Assembly (NCBI GenBank): GCA_029204225.1
Contig: CM055106.1
Span: 42,116,368-42,180,367 of the forward strand
Direction of reading: 5' to 3'
DNA length: 64,000 bases
Origin: Diphasiastrum complanatum
Lineage: Eukaryota; Streptophyta; Lycopodiopsida; Lycopodiales; Lycopodiaceae
A program made the translations under genes and the position numbers. This document shows, piece after piece, positions 51,701 to 60,070 of this stretch; position 1 is the stretch's first letter, and each line of letters opens with the position of its first letter. Under the pieces are notes generated by a model. That model had not been told where the DNA came from and did no database searches. It saw nothing but the letters and a program-made list of their open reading frames with translations.

Positions 51701-54554
51701 CTCTTTGGCAGATCAACGATCAAAAGAGATGGCACCAATGGTAAGCTAAAGACTCTTCGTCCTGTTGAGGAACTTCAAAGATCGGCGGAGGATCGCCCAA
51801 AATGGATTGATTACTCAGCTAGTGATGCAGTTTCCACATGGCATCTTTGGAAAAGTCTTCAGACGAAGTTAAAAGATACTGAGTGGAAAATTGAAGGAGT
51901 TTCAAAGGGTAACATGTATGATTTTTATCAGGAATACTGGCAGCCTTTTGGAGAGCTCTTGGTCCAAATGGAATCTGATGGAATGCTAGTTGATTGTGGC
52001 CACCTTGCCGATATTGAGAAAATCGCTCGCACGCAGCAACAGGTTGCAGTTAGACGCTTTCAGAAATGGGCGTGTAAGTACTGTCCGGATGCACTTCATA
52101 TGAATGTTGGCAGTGATACCCAAATTCGGCAGCTTCTATTTGGAGGCACAAGTAACAGGTACTGCCCTTGAATCTCTTGATGTGTCATCAAGCCTCTTAC
52201 GAAGTTGAAAACTCCTGCAACAAGTTTACGACATCAAGGTTCTGTACCCAGCATTTGTAACCTCATGAACATTCATCACCTAGCTGGTGATGTTTTGTAT
52301 TTCCCAATCTATGCTATCATTTCTTCCATACAAACCTAGTGATCTGTTGAGCAAAGATGCAAGACTGTTTGTACAACTTTTATTGTGCTATGAGCATCCG
52401 CAAACTTGCTATGTGCCAGTAGTTTTTCTTCATGTGTCATTATCAGCATCTTCATGTGCAAATATTGAAATCATCGTTGATTGCCTTTTCAAAGTGCAGT
52501 ACAAATAACCCATATCTGAACATTCCTAGTAATTTTATAACAAGAATGTGGCTGTTCTGGCACTCCACTAGCATCATTTTGATGGTCACCAGACACCGAT
52601 ATAAGTTTGGAGCAGCAATGAGTTTTTCCCATGACAAGATGGCAAAATCAAAATGAGCATGTACAGATTATTGGAGCTGCAAGAAAGAACCCCTTGGAAC
52701 TCTTAAGAAGGAATGGTAACTGAAAGTATATGACGTTGCTCTTATTGTGGGGTATTGTGAATGTGGCTTCCAAAACACCATGCGAAGAAACTTTTATACT
52801 GGAAAATATCTTTATTATTAAATCTTTGAGCGTGAAATTTTGGAAATTTCTTGCTAGCATTGCCTGAACACGAATCCTCTGGAAAAACACGAAAGACGAC
52901 ATCTTAGCATGCGGCGCTTCTAATTAGAGGCAAGGAACTGTTGTAGCTGCACAAGTATCCTAGGGACATCAAAACATGTTGTGCAGGCTACGGTATGGTA
53001 CAAAGCTTTGAGGAATTAGGTAAATTGAGATTCACGAAATGCTTGAACTTTGAAGCCCAGCTATAAAAAGGATAAACTGATATAAATGACAGCATCCTAA
53101 GGAGTTCATTTAAAACAATCTTAGTAGCTAAGCGTCAAGACTAATATTCATGGGTTTGTGGCTTAGTATATGACTGTGTTACTGCAGACTATCTATTTTT
53201 ATCAACAGAAAATCATGTGATATAATTAAGGAAATAAAGTTGGGTGATTTGAAGAGTCACTAGTAAAGGTCAGAGGAATTCTCCCAGGTCGAAACTGAAC
53301 TGGTCCATGGGTTTTGAAACCCTTGCAGTGAACAAAGATGATCAGTAATTGCAATTTCAGCCTTTATTCATTTTGTGACAGCAAAATAAAGAAAAGCAGT
53401 AGAAATTTTAGTCGAGTTGCTCGTTTCTTATAATGATTGGGAAAACCTTTATGTGATATTGTGAAACCAGATCTTAATGATATTGTCCTCTTTTGTAAGG
53501 CTTGTGCATCTGCATCTTTTGACAGCAGCTGATCAGCATTTGAATATTGATACATATTATAAACGTTATACAATCAATGGAATGTGTAAAAGTGGGGAAT
53601 ACATGTGTTCGTTGCAGGAATGACACTTCGATTTCTATGCCAACAGAGCGCATTTTTCAGGTTCCAAACACTGAAAACTATCTGGAAGACGGTGAAAAGG
53701 TTCCAAAGAAATGTAGACCTATTGTTTTACGTGGCATAGGTGTTAAATTACCGGTCGATTCATACACAAGTTCTGGGTGGCCAGCAGTTAGTGGGGCATC
53801 TCTGAAGTCATTGGCTGGAAAAATTGCTTTTAATTATACAATTCTGGAAGATGAAAACGATGGAGTTCTTTCTTTCGACTTGCCAGAAGAGGCTGCTGTG
53901 TCATTGACAGAATCTGATGACAGTAAAAAAGTAGCCAATCATAAGGAAGATTCTTCATTTTATGGGAAGGCTTATGAAGCTTTTGGTAGGGGCGAGAACG
54001 GTAAAGAGGCATGTGCTGCTCTGGCTGCTCTTTGTGAAGTGGCTTCCATCAACACTCTCATCTCAAACTTTATCCGGCCTCTTCAGGTAACTGTTGAATC
54101 TTAAGCTTCTCAAAGGTCGAGTCATTTATACACAGCGGCTTCGAAGCATATAGTTATTGACTATTGACATGTGTTCTGTAGAACAGTTTTCTGTCCTGCA
54201 CCAGTCCTTTCATTGGATTTCTAGATAGTAGATTTTGAGCATTGACAAACTATGCTTAGATGTTACAGTCTTTGCTTTCTTTATAGCACTCTTTGGATGG
54301 ATGTCCTGCTGAAAGTGATCACATTCACTTATGGCTTCCTTTCGCTGAAGTCATTTTTGAGTGCCTATATCTTTGTTGACATAAACATGTTAGATTAATC
54401 ATTTCTCTTCATATCAACTTTCCTTGCAAGTCTGAACAGTTCTTTTGTTTCTATTCAGGGGGGTCAAATCATGGGCTCGGATAAACGTGTCCATTGTTCT
54501 TTGAACATTAACACAGAGACTGGCCGTTTATCTGCCAGAAGGCCTAGTCTTCAG
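39590..54554 (+). CDS. POP: Plant organellar DNA polymerase (DNA polymerase I family), 5' six exons
   Basis: This gene encodes the A-family DNA polymerase that replicates and repairs plastid and mitochondrial DNA. Exons are 39590-39762, 40610-42455, 43236-43424, 51473-52158, 53618-54086 and 54459-54554. They join in phase into 1153 codons without a stop. Domains are a transit-peptide-like start (codons 1-45), a long variable region (to about codon 650) and the 3'-5' exonuclease. The exonuclease carries Exo I CDTE (codons 670-673), Exo II HNFSFD in exon 4 and Exo III YSASDAVST. The last exon ends in SLNINTETGRLSARRP, the first conserved block of the polymerase domain. The palm motifs lie beyond 64000. 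The variable region is far longer than I recall for the Arabidopsis enzymes. Intron 2 has a GC donor, and introns 3 and 6 are very long. The open frame and conserved motifs argue for a live gene. Confidence 0.93.
39763..40609 (+). other. POP intron 1
   Basis: 847 bp, GTATAA...GTGCAG. No repeat or ORF of interest was seen. Confidence 0.8.
40610..42455 (+). CDS. POP: POP exon 2: long variable region to Exo I motif
   Basis: The exon is 1846 bp. It is mostly low-conservation, polar sequence rich in Ser, Gln, Lys and Arg. Only the last 35 residues are recognisable (VIDDLDTAKAAAVLL, then HLVHACDTE). The acceptor is CTGTGCAG|A. The exon ends exactly at GAG of CDTE, followed by GCATGT in place of a GT donor. 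The ATG at 40545 is in the intron and is not the start. Confidence 0.88.
42456..43235 (+). other. POP intron 2 with GC donor
   Basis: Starts GCATGT and ends CACAG (780 bp). GC-AG is the only joint that keeps the CDTE-VAGID reading. The first GT downstream (42460) would shift the frame. Confidence 0.82.
43236..43424 (+). CDS. POP: POP exon 3: exonuclease core strand
   Basis: 63 codons in phase 0: VAGIDVKEESPVDHGYMTCF, IYCGPDADFGDGKSRLWVDV and FEDPSIKK. These match the plant POP exonuclease closely. Acceptor CACAG|GTT, donor AAG|GTTTGT. Confidence 0.92.
43971..44515 (-). pseudogene. Possible hAT-type transposase C-terminal remnant
   Basis: Minus-strand frames read RQWVNFTHIYPTPLGVRLVGP, DDAELDVMLDTM, then a Gly/Arg-rich tail with GRPRG and RGRGRGRP (AT-hook-like). 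The acidic tail after a short aromatic block resembles ends of plant hAT transposases. Only the genuine-looking BED region at 50090-50510 supports this, and it is the same orientation, as the N terminus should be. Low certainty. Confidence 0.3.
44516..45255. other. Intron 3 interval without recognised features
   Basis: Only short open frames are present (44646-44885 minus, 44801-45088 plus), none with a recognisable motif. Confidence 0.4.
45259..45600 (-). pseudogene. Gypsy integrase C-terminal tail, minus copy
   Basis: The minus-strand reading GTQVHPVFHVS, then KKSLHEGGHLG and LEPEKILDIGTIQLRN, is the end of a Ty3/gypsy integrase of the chromovirus type (HPVFHVS-LK block). It is inverted relative to the copy at 45770-46028. 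Confidence 0.7.
45770..46030 (+). pseudogene. Gypsy integrase C-terminal tail and polypurine tract, plus copy
   Basis: The plus-strand reading GTQVHPVFHVSRLKKSLCGG lies near 45795-45855. Degenerate sequence follows, then GAGGACAGAACTTGAATGAG and a GGGGGGA polypurine tract ending at 46030. Confidence 0.7.
46040..46508 (-). repeat. Gypsy LTR related to 36866-37370
   Basis: It has the same plus-strand termini (TGTAAGG...GTAACA) and the same last 130 bp as the LTR at 36866-37370. To its right, 46509-46545 is the reverse complement of a polypurine-flank (GAGGACAGAACTTG...), placing it as a minus-oriented 3' LTR. On its left it abuts the plus-oriented tail at 45770-46030. Confidence 0.65.
46684..47115 (-). 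repeat. Direct-repeat copy 1 of an LTR-like unit
   Basis: Starts TGTTCGAAAATCAACTTGCT. About 430 bp are similar to copy 2 at 48071-48467. The separation of about 1 kb and the PBS beside copy 2 suggest the left (3') LTR of a small minus-strand LTR element. Confidence 0.65.
47116..48058 (-). other. Interior of a small LTR element
   Basis: About 940 bp between the two LTR-like copies without convincing coding. A 70-codon frame at 47586-47798 has no known motif. Size and lack of pol suggest a TRIM/LARD-like non-autonomous element. Confidence 0.5.
48059..48070 (-). other. Primer binding site of the small LTR element
   Basis: GCTCTGATACCA on the plus strand sits directly before TGTTAGAAAATCG. Confidence 0.8.
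48071..48467 (-). repeat. Direct-repeat copy 2, 5' LTR
   Basis: Starts TGTTAGAAAATCGACTTGCT next to the PBS. It is collinear with 46684-47115 with small indels. Confidence 0.7.
48478..48598 (-). repeat. Direct-repeat copy 3 (partial)
   Basis: It follows copy 2 after a degenerate PBS-like GATCTGATACTA and starts TGCTAGAAAACCAACTTGCT. About 120 bp match. This tandem LTR-PBS-LTR order suggests recombination or a second truncated insertion. Confidence 0.65.
48599..49265 (+). other. Degenerate sequence upstream of an LTR-like start
   Basis: No clear coding. It ends with AACATTAAGGGGGAG, a polypurine-tract-like run at about 49252-49266. It may be the 3' end of a decayed plus-strand copia element. 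Confidence 0.35.
49267..49540 (+). repeat. LTR-like sequence
   Basis: TGTTAGAGTTACTGTCACATTAG directly follows the AAGGGGGAG purine run, as at a copia 3' LTR. The end is uncertain. Confidence 0.45.
50090..50510 (-). pseudogene. hAT-like transposase N terminus with BED-type zinc finger
   Basis: On the minus strand MPRPSYWDEVDLLQDEDGKY is followed by RWRCPFC (paired Cys). After a frame change comes HLVNASDRVAVGIHGCPRIL with a His and GCP. Aromatic, C-x2-C, H and a GCP end are the layout of BED fingers at the start of plant hAT transposases. The following part (ILEAERQHIIDACSQ) also fits. One frameshift near 50390. Confidence 0.5.
50511..50625. repeat. Cluster of telomere-like ACCCTAAA words
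   Basis: AACCCTAAA-type words occur at about 50511, 50535 and 50591, with looser ones nearby. Interstitial telomere-like words of this sort also occur in plant promoters (telo-box). No perfect array is present. Confidence 0.35.
51008..51235. repeat. GC-rich island made of GGACGCGTCC words
   Basis: Two blocks (51008-51103 and 51173-51235) dense in GGACGCGTCC, CCGGACCCGGAC and variants flank an A/T-rich 70-bp stretch. It has no ORF and contrasts sharply with the AT-rich intron. Confidence 0.7.
51473..52158 (+). CDS. POP: POP exon 4: Exo II and Exo III motifs
   Basis: It begins directly with VWHNFSFDRHILSNHG (Exo II) after TCACAG. It continues through FHADTMHLARLWDSARKGAQ, GGYSLEALTSDP and WIDYSASDAVSTWHLWKSL (Exo III). 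It then runs through FYQEYWQPFGELLVQMESDG and NVGSDTQIRQLLFGG. The donor AG|GTACTG leaves two bases. No micro-exon is needed between exons 3 and 4. Confidence 0.93.
52159..53617 (+). other. POP intron 4
   Basis: 1459 bp, GTACTG...TTGCAG. AT-rich, no recognised repeat or RNA gene. Confidence 0.8.
53618..54086 (+). CDS. POP: POP exon 5: linker between exonuclease and polymerase domains
   Basis: Contains IFQVPNTENYLEDG, SSGWPAVSGASLKSLAGKIA and FYGKAYEAFGRGENGKEACA. It ends in EVASINTLISNFIRPLQ. All of these are conserved in plant POPs, with an acidic stretch between them. Acceptor TTGCAG|G, donor CAG|GTAACT, phase 0 at the end. Confidence 0.92.
54087..54458 (+). other. POP intron 5
   Basis: 372 bp, GTAACT...ATTCAG. 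Nothing else seen. Confidence 0.85.
54459..54554 (+). CDS. POP: POP exon 6: first polymerase-domain block
   Basis: 32 codons, GGQIMGSDKRVHCSLNINTE then TGRLSARRPSLQ. T-GRLS-RRP-LQ is the family A block that precedes polymerase motif A. The next exon, expected to start NQP-like, is not found before 64000. Donor CAG|GTGAGA. Confidence 0.92.
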
Positions 54555-54635
54555 GTGAGAACAAACTTGCAGTGAATAATTTTCCTCTCAATTGATGTTG
54601 GAGCTTGTTTTTTGGTTACATAACCGACAACCGTC

Positions 54636-54640
54636 CTTGT
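54636..54640. repeat. TSD CTTGT (left)
   Basis: CTTGT precedes the LTR at 54641 and recurs at 60066-60070. Confidence 0.92.
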
Positions 54641-55026
54641 TGTTGAAATAAATGCCTATTTTGCCCCTTAAGGCTTGTATACTTGTAACTTGTAAGTTGT
54701 TCATAAGACATGGGGGTAAAACATTTATGTACATAGTACACCCCACTTGTGCTAATTAGGCAAGTAAATCAAGTAGGTTAAGGACCCATGTGGGTTCTAG
54801 AGCTAGAATTAGCAAGACACCACCTCTATACATAACATGCTATATGTAGCCCAAACTTTGGAGGGGTTTCCACGCTCTACTACACTTTGAATATTCATGT
54901 TGTGTGAGCTTTGAAGTCCTCTCTCTCTTGCTTTTGTGTTCTACTCCATAGCTGGTTTTCTGAAGCTTTCATAGTGTGCTTACTATGCTGTTATGATACT
55001 CCATAGCTAGGCCTTAGAATTTGACA
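54641..55026 (+). repeat. 5' LTR of the young copia
   Basis: TGTTGAAATAAATG...GAATTTGACA. Ends in the canonical TG/CA and abuts the PBS. Confidence 0.95.
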
Positions 55027-55038
55027 TGGTATCAGAGC
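55027..55038 (+). other. Primer binding site, initiator tRNA-Met type
   Basis: TGGTATCAGAGC starts at the base after the 5' LTR. Confidence 0.93.
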
Positions 55039-55550
55039 AGGTTATGTTGCCTGTGGTGTGGTGAAAACTTGGACACTGTTTTTGATCAGATTCGTGCCAT
55101 TCCTGGAGAGCACCCAACAGGGTTGGCTCAACTGGTTAGCTTGGCATCCAAAGTTTCTTTGGTCCCAGGTTCGAACCTCCCCTTGGAAACCAAGAAGCAT
55201 TCCTGGAGAGCAACTTACCTTTGAGGAGGGAGCACTTTTTGTAGGGGCATCTGATCTCTGTGCTATCTGCATGGTTGGAGTATTGTTGGCAAGGGGAGTA
55301 CAGGGAGCCAAAAAGTTTCTAATTTGAGACAAAATTTTTTGAGTCTTTTTGGACAGGCAGGACTGTAGGAGGGCGCTTTTTACAGTGGGGACTTCAGTGA
55401 AAGTTCTGAGTGGATCTTGGACAAGGGCTAGGACAGCCATACAGGGGGATAGTTTCAAATCCAGAAGCTGAGGGTTATTGAGCAAGTGGCTGCATACCCT
55501 AGTTGGGTGAAAACCCCAGTTTGCCTTTTGTGTTTTATTTCTATCCAGCT
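55039..55550 (+). other. Leader of the young copia
   Basis: About 510 bp between PBS and the gag ATG. No confident ORF. It contains a duplicated CATTCCTGGAGAGCA phrase (55095 and 55198). Confidence 0.6.
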
Positions 55551-57878
55551 ATGTCTAGTCTTGCAGAGAGCATGCTGAGTGAAGCCAGCCGGCTTGATGG
55601 CACTAACTTTAGCATATGGAAATTCAAGATCAAGAACATTCTTGAAGACAAAGAATGTTGGAAGCTTGTGACAGGTGAGGAGCCTGTTCCAACATCTGAA
55701 CTTGAACTTAAGGACTATATCAAGAGAGGGGAAAAGGCACACAAAATCATCAACATGTCAGTGAGGGATAATGTGATTCCTCTAATCAGGTCAGCCAAAG
55801 GGCCTGTGGATGCATGGCACATTCTTTGTGCATTGTATGAGACAACAAGTACAACCAGGTTTCTCTACTTGAAGAACAAGTTGTATACTCTCAGAATGGA
55901 GACAGGGGAGACAGTTACTGATCATCTTACTAAGATTCAGGATATTAGATATCAGCTTTCTGTACTTGGAGAGTCTATTGCTGACAAAGACTTGGTGCCA
56001 ATAGTTCTGAATAGCTTGTCATATGCTTATCAGAACTTTGTGATGATGATATCAGTGAGAGAGAAGATCCCTACCTATGAAGAAGTCTATGGTCTCTTGT
56101 TACAGGAGGAGATGAGGAGAGTTAATCTCTCGAAGGGGGAAGATTTCCAGGAGCATGCCTTTGCTTCTAAGAAGAAGCAAAATCCAGCTAAGGATAAGAA
56201 GAAAGGTATAGGCAAGAACAAAGGAACACCACAAACACTTGAGCAAGGAATGGAGAACTTGCAGATGTCAGAAGCACAACCCTCCTCGAATACTTCTTCC
56301 ACACCTCGAAGGAAGGGGAATTGCAATTACTGTGGTGAATATGGACACTTTGCTTTTGAGTGCAGGAAGAAGCTTGCAGACCAAAAGAAGGGCACAAAGA
56401 AGCAAGGAGGAAATGTTGTTGAGAGTGTTGCAAGAGAGGAGCAGAGTGACATAAGGCAAGCTGAGTTATTCTCTGTTGCATTGGCTTCACAAGCTACAAC
56501 AGGTGGTTGGTACATTGACTCAGGTGCTTCAAAGCACATGACCCCTCATAGGGATTGGTTTGATACCCTTGTGGGGATTAGTGATGGACAAGAGGTGTGC
56601 CTAGGTGACAACTCAACACACAAGGTCAAGGGAAAGGGCACAGTACCTGTAAAGCTTCCATCAGGAGAAGTCAAAGTCATTAAGAATGTCTTATATGTAC
56701 CAGGACTTGCTAAAAATCTTCTTTCAGTAGGAGCTATCACTCAACAAAATATGAAAGTAGAATTTGATGCTACTTCTTTCCTTGTGTTGGACTTGAGTGA
56801 TAATATGAAGGTTGTGGCCAAAGGATTGCAGGAAGATAATCTATACAGGTTATACACTTCTATCCCTAGTCAGCATGCTTATACAACAAAAGGAGGGGAT
56901 GTGGATAGGTTGTGGCATGAGAGGTATGGACATCTTGGCTACCAAAGCATGCAGGTGTTGAACCAACATCATATGGTGGAGGGGCTTCCAGTTGTTAAGC
57001 CAAGCTCTTCAGTTTGCGAGGCTTGCGCTATGGGAAAACAGCAAAGACATAAGTTTCCCAAGGAAAGCACCACCAGGGCAGCAGGCATACTTGACTTGAT
57101 ACATTCAGATTTGTGGGGGCCAACCCAAACAAAATCTGCAGGGGGGGCATATTACTTTATGACCTTTATTGATGACTTCTCACGCAAGATTTGGATTTAT
57201 TTCTTGAAGTTAAAATCTGAAGCATTCAAGTACTTCCTGCATTTCAAAGCTTTGGTAGAGGAACATTCAGGAAAGAAGATAAAGATGCTCAGGTCAGACG
57301 GTGGTGGAGAGTTCATTAAGACAAAATTTGTGGAATTCTGCAAAGCCAATGGGATCAAAAGGCAGCTTACAGCTCCTCATACCCCTCAGCAAAACGGCGT
57401 AGCAGAGAGAAAGAACCGAACTATTGTGGAGTGTGCAAGGTGCATGCTCAAGGCAAAGGGGTTGCCCAACTCTTTTTGGGGCAAGGCAATGCACACAGCA
57501 GTGTTTTTGTTGAATAGAAGTCCAACAAAAGCTGTGGAAGGCAAGACTCCAGAAGAGGCATTTAGCGGCATTAAGCCCAAGGTAGGTGCTTTGCGAGTGT
57601 TTGGTTGTACGGCCTATGCCCATATTCCCAAGGATAACAGGAAGAAGCTGGATGCAAAATCAGCAAAGAGTATTTTCTTGGGATACAGTGAAGAAAGCAA
57701 AGCTTACAGACTTTACGATCTTACTAGCAAGAAAAGGATCATAAGTCGAGATGTGATCTTTGAAGAAGATCAAACGCCTCCTATAGAGGACTTAAGATGG
57801 AGGATGGTACAAGTGAATTTGTGCCAATACTTGATGACCCACATCCATATATTGGGGAGCCTCAGGATGATCATATGA
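55551..57878 (+). CDS. Copia Gag-protease-integrase ORF
   Basis: The start is ATG 55551 (MSSLAESMLSEASRLDG, then FSIWKFKIKNIL), the usual copia gag N terminus. The knuckle CNYCGEYGHFAFEC is at about residues 257-270. The protease WYIDSGASKHMT is near 320. The GAG-pre-integrase LWHERYGHLGY is near 453. Integrase has DLIHSDLWGPT near 516, FIDDFSRKIW, LRSDGGGEF near 582 and NGVAERKNRT near 619, so all three catalytic residues are present. The native frame changes near 57790. Downstream the ORF runs about 30 residues of out-of-frame sequence to 57878. Confidence 0.93.
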   Translation: MSSLAESMLSEASRLDGTNFSIWKFKIKNILEDKECWKLVTGEEPVPTSELELKDYIKRGEKAHKIINMSVRDNVIPLIRSAKGPVDAWHILCALYETTSTTRFLYLKNKLYTLRMETGETVTDHLTKIQDIRYQLSVLGESIADKDLVPIVLNSLSYAYQNFVMMISVREKIPTYEEVYGLLLQEEMRRVNLSKGEDFQEHAFASKKKQNPAKDKKKGIGKNKGTPQTLEQGMENLQMSEAQPSSNTSSTPRRKGNCNYCGEYGHFAFECRKKLADQKKGTKKQGGNVVESVAREEQSDIRQAELFSVALASQATTGGWYIDSGASKHMTPHRDWFDTLVGISDGQEVCLGDNSTHKVKGKGTVPVKLPSGEVKVIKNVLYVPGLAKNLLSVGAITQQNMKVEFDATSFLVLDLSDNMKVVAKGLQEDNLYRLYTSIPSQHAYTTKGGDVDRLWHERYGHLGYQSMQVLNQHHMVEGLPVVKPSSSVCEACAMGKQQRHKFPKESTTRAAGILDLIHSDLWGPTQTKSAGGAYYFMTFIDDFSRKIWIYFLKLKSEAFKYFLHFKALVEEHSGKKIKMLRSDGGGEFIKTKFVEFCKANGIKRQLTAPHTPQQNGVAERKNRTIVECARCMLKAKGLPNSFWGKAMHTAVFLLNRSPTKAVEGKTPEEAFSGIKPKVGALRVFGCTAYAHIPKDNRKKLDAKSAKSIFLGYSEESKAYRLYDLTSKKRIISRDVIFEEDQTPPIEDLRWRMVQVNLCQYLMTHIHILGSLRMII

Positions 57879-58018
57879 GTGATCAAGAGGAAGAATCCGA
57901 GGAGGCTAGGAAGCGGAAGGAAAGGGGCAAATCTGTTGAGTCCTATTCACCGTCTTCATCATCAACGCAAGGAAGAAGTTTCCCAAGTGGTATTGGCAAA
58001 CTGTGTAGGATGGTTTGA
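57797..58018 (+). pseudogene. Integrase-RT linker in a shifted frame
   Basis: The frame MEDGTSEFVPILDDPHPYIG, then DQEEESEEARKRKERGKSVE, is the acidic linker seen between integrase and RT in copia polyproteins. It is in a different frame from both neighbours, which marks two separate one-step frame changes. Confidence 0.8.
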
Positions 58019-59685
58019 TATTGGATGAGGGAGAGAGCAGCAATCCAGGGGCTAGGAGGTCTCAAAGGCAAGCCCAACAGCATGAACACCAGGAGACAAA
58101 CTATGCACTTATGACTACTATTTTGGATTCTCAAGATCCACATACATTCGTTGAGGAAGCAGATGAGAAGGTATGGCAACATGCTATGCAAGAGGAGTAC
58201 GACTCCATTCTCAAGAATGATACATGGGAGTTGGTGAAGTTACCAAAAGGGAAGCGTCCTATTGGCTGTAAGTGGGTCTACAGGACCAAATACAAATCTG
58301 ATGGGAGCATCGAAAAGCATAAGGCAAGGCTGGTTGCTAAAGGCTATGCACAGAAGGAGGGCTTGGACTATGATGAGACGTTTGCACGGGTAGCTAAGAT
58401 GACGTCTATCAGGTTGGTTTTAGCATTGGCTGCATTTTTTAGTTGGGAGGTCCATCAAATGGACGTGAAGAGTGCTTTTCTTAATGGACAGTTGGCTGAA
58501 GAAGTCTACATGGAACAGCCACAAGGTTTTGAGGCTAAGGGCAAGGAAAGTATGGTCTGCAGGCTTAAGAAGGCCTTATATGGTTTGAAGCAGACACCCA
58601 GGGCCTGGTATAGTCGTATTGACGACTATTTTGCCAAGGAGCAATTCATAAAGAGTCAGTCCGACTGCAACCTGTTCGTGAAGGAGGAAGATGGGAACAT
58701 TGTTTTGATAGTTCTCTATGTGGATGACTTGGTCATCACGGGTAACAATGGGCAGCTTATTGAAAAGGTGAAGGCTCATTTATCAAATGAGTTCGAGATG
58801 AAGGATTTGGGCTTAATCCACTATTGTCTTGGTTTGGAGGTTTGGAAAAAGGAAAACCGTGTGTTTATTTCCCAAGGCAACTATGCATGTGAAGTTTTGA
58901 ACAGGTTCAACATGCAGGATTGCAAACCCGTTTTCACGCCCATTGATACCAGTAGTAAGCCATCTAGAGATGATGGCACTCCTTTTGTGGACGAGACTCT
59001 TAATAGGCAGCTTGTGGGTAGCCTGATTTATCTCACCACTACGAGACCAGACATTTCCTATGCGGTTGGTGTAGCAAGCCAGTTCATGAGTTCTCCAACT
59101 GAAGCACATTGGAAAACAGCCAAGAGAGTTTTGAGGTATGTCAAAGGGACAACCTGCTATGGGATTGAGTACACAGATGACGGAAAGCTTCAGCTTGGAG
59201 GCTTTACTGATTCGGATTGGGCAGGTGATAGGGATGATCGAAAGTTGACCACAGGTTACACTTTTAACCTTGGTTCAGGGGCCATTTCTTGGTGTAGCAG
59301 GAAACAGCCCACAGTTATCTTATCATCGACAGAGGCCGAGTACAGGGCAGCGGCAAAAGCTACCTACGAGGCAATATGGCTCAGGAGACTTCTTGGGGAG
59401 GTGCAGATTCCACAGGATGGTCCTACTATTCTTCAGTGTGACAGCCAGAGTTGCATCCAGCTTGCCAAAAATCCTGTGTACCATGCTCGTACGAAGCATA
59501 TTGAGGTGGATCAACACTTCTTACGAGAGAAGATACAAAGCGGAGAAATTCAGCTCGAGTATTGTGATACCAACGAACAAGCAGCAGATATCTTTACTAA
59601 GGCACTTAGTAGAGAAAAATTTGAAAAGTTTCGTAGCATGCTAGGTGTTGGTATGAACAAAATAGCCATTGAGGGGGGGTGTTGA
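58015..59685 (+). CDS. Copia reverse transcriptase-RNase H ORF
   Basis: No ATG is needed because it is part of the polyprotein. Landmarks are TWELVKLPKGKRPIGCKWVY (58225), HQMDVKSAFLNGQL (58455), VCRLKKALYGLKQTPRAWY (58555), the catalytic LYVDDLVITGNN (58713) and GSLIYLTTTRPDISYAV (59020). RNase H follows with TDSDWAGDRDDRKLTTGY (59208), SSTEAEYRAAAKA (59325) and KHIEVDQHFLREKI (59497). All catalytic Asp residues are kept. The ORF ends just before the polypurine tract. Confidence 0.94.
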   Translation: MILDEGESSNPGARRSQRQAQQHEHQETNYALMTTILDSQDPHTFVEEADEKVWQHAMQEEYDSILKNDTWELVKLPKGKRPIGCKWVYRTKYKSDGSIEKHKARLVAKGYAQKEGLDYDETFARVAKMTSIRLVLALAAFFSWEVHQMDVKSAFLNGQLAEEVYMEQPQGFEAKGKESMVCRLKKALYGLKQTPRAWYSRIDDYFAKEQFIKSQSDCNLFVKEEDGNIVLIVLYVDDLVITGNNGQLIEKVKAHLSNEFEMKDLGLIHYCLGLEVWKKENRVFISQGNYACEVLNRFNMQDCKPVFTPIDTSSKPSRDDGTPFVDETLNRQLVGSLIYLTTTRPDISYAVGVASQFMSSPTEAHWKTAKRVLRYVKGTTCYGIEYTDDGKLQLGGFTDSDWAGDRDDRKLTTGYTFNLGSGAISWCSRKQPTVILSSTEAEYRAAAKATYEAIWLRRLLGEVQIPQDGPTILQCDSQSCIQLAKNPVYHARTKHIEVDQHFLREKIQSGEIQLEYCDTNEQAADIFTKALSREKFEKFRSMLGVGMNKIAIEGGC

Positions 59686-60065
59686 AATAAATGCCTATTT
59701 TGCCCCTTAAGGCTTGTATACTTGTAACTTGTAAGTTGTGCATAAGACATGGGGGTAAAACATTTATGTACATAGTACACCCCACTTGTGCTAATTAGGC
59801 AAGTAAATCAAGTAGGTTAAGGACCCATGTGGGTTCTAGAGCTAGAATTAGCAAGACACCACCTCTGTACATAACATGCTATATGTAGCCCAAACTTTGG
59901 AGGGGTTTCCACGCCTTACTACACTTTGAATATTCATGTTGTGTGAGCTTTGAAGTCCTCTCTCTCTTGCTTTTGTGTTCTACTCCATAGCTGGTTTTCT
60001 GAAGCTTTCATAGTGTGCTTACTATGCTGTTATGATACTCCATAGCTAGGCCTTGGAATTTGACA
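59680..60065 (+). repeat. 3' LTR of the young copia
   Basis: 386 bp, the same length as the 5' LTR. The mismatches seen are T/G at the GTTGTNCATAAG site, A/G in CCTCTNTAC, two in CACGCYYTAC and A/G in CCTTNGAATT. Confidence 0.95.
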
Positions 60066-60070
60066 CTTGT
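60066..60070. repeat. TSD CTTGT (right)
   Basis: Immediately follows TTTGACA of the 3' LTR. Confidence 0.92.

Larger units (their letters stand above)
54641..60065 (+). mobile_element. Young, nearly intact Ty1/copia retrotransposon
   Basis: The element is 5425 bp. It has 386-bp LTRs (54641-55026, 59680-60065) that differ at about five positions by eye, a PBS TGGTATCAGAGC (55027-55038), a polypurine tract (GAGGGGGGG before 59680) and a CTTGT TSD. Internal order is gag, protease, integrase, RT, RNase H, as for Ty1/copia. Only two frame changes (near 57790 and 58012) break the polyprotein, both in the variable linker between integrase and RT. It lies in the sense orientation within POP intron 6 and is the youngest insertion in the window. 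Confidence 0.95.

Noticed and set aside
56087-57623. Minus-strand ORFs across the young copia
   Set aside because: Antisense shadows of gag, protease and integrase, all of which are fully explained on the plus strand.
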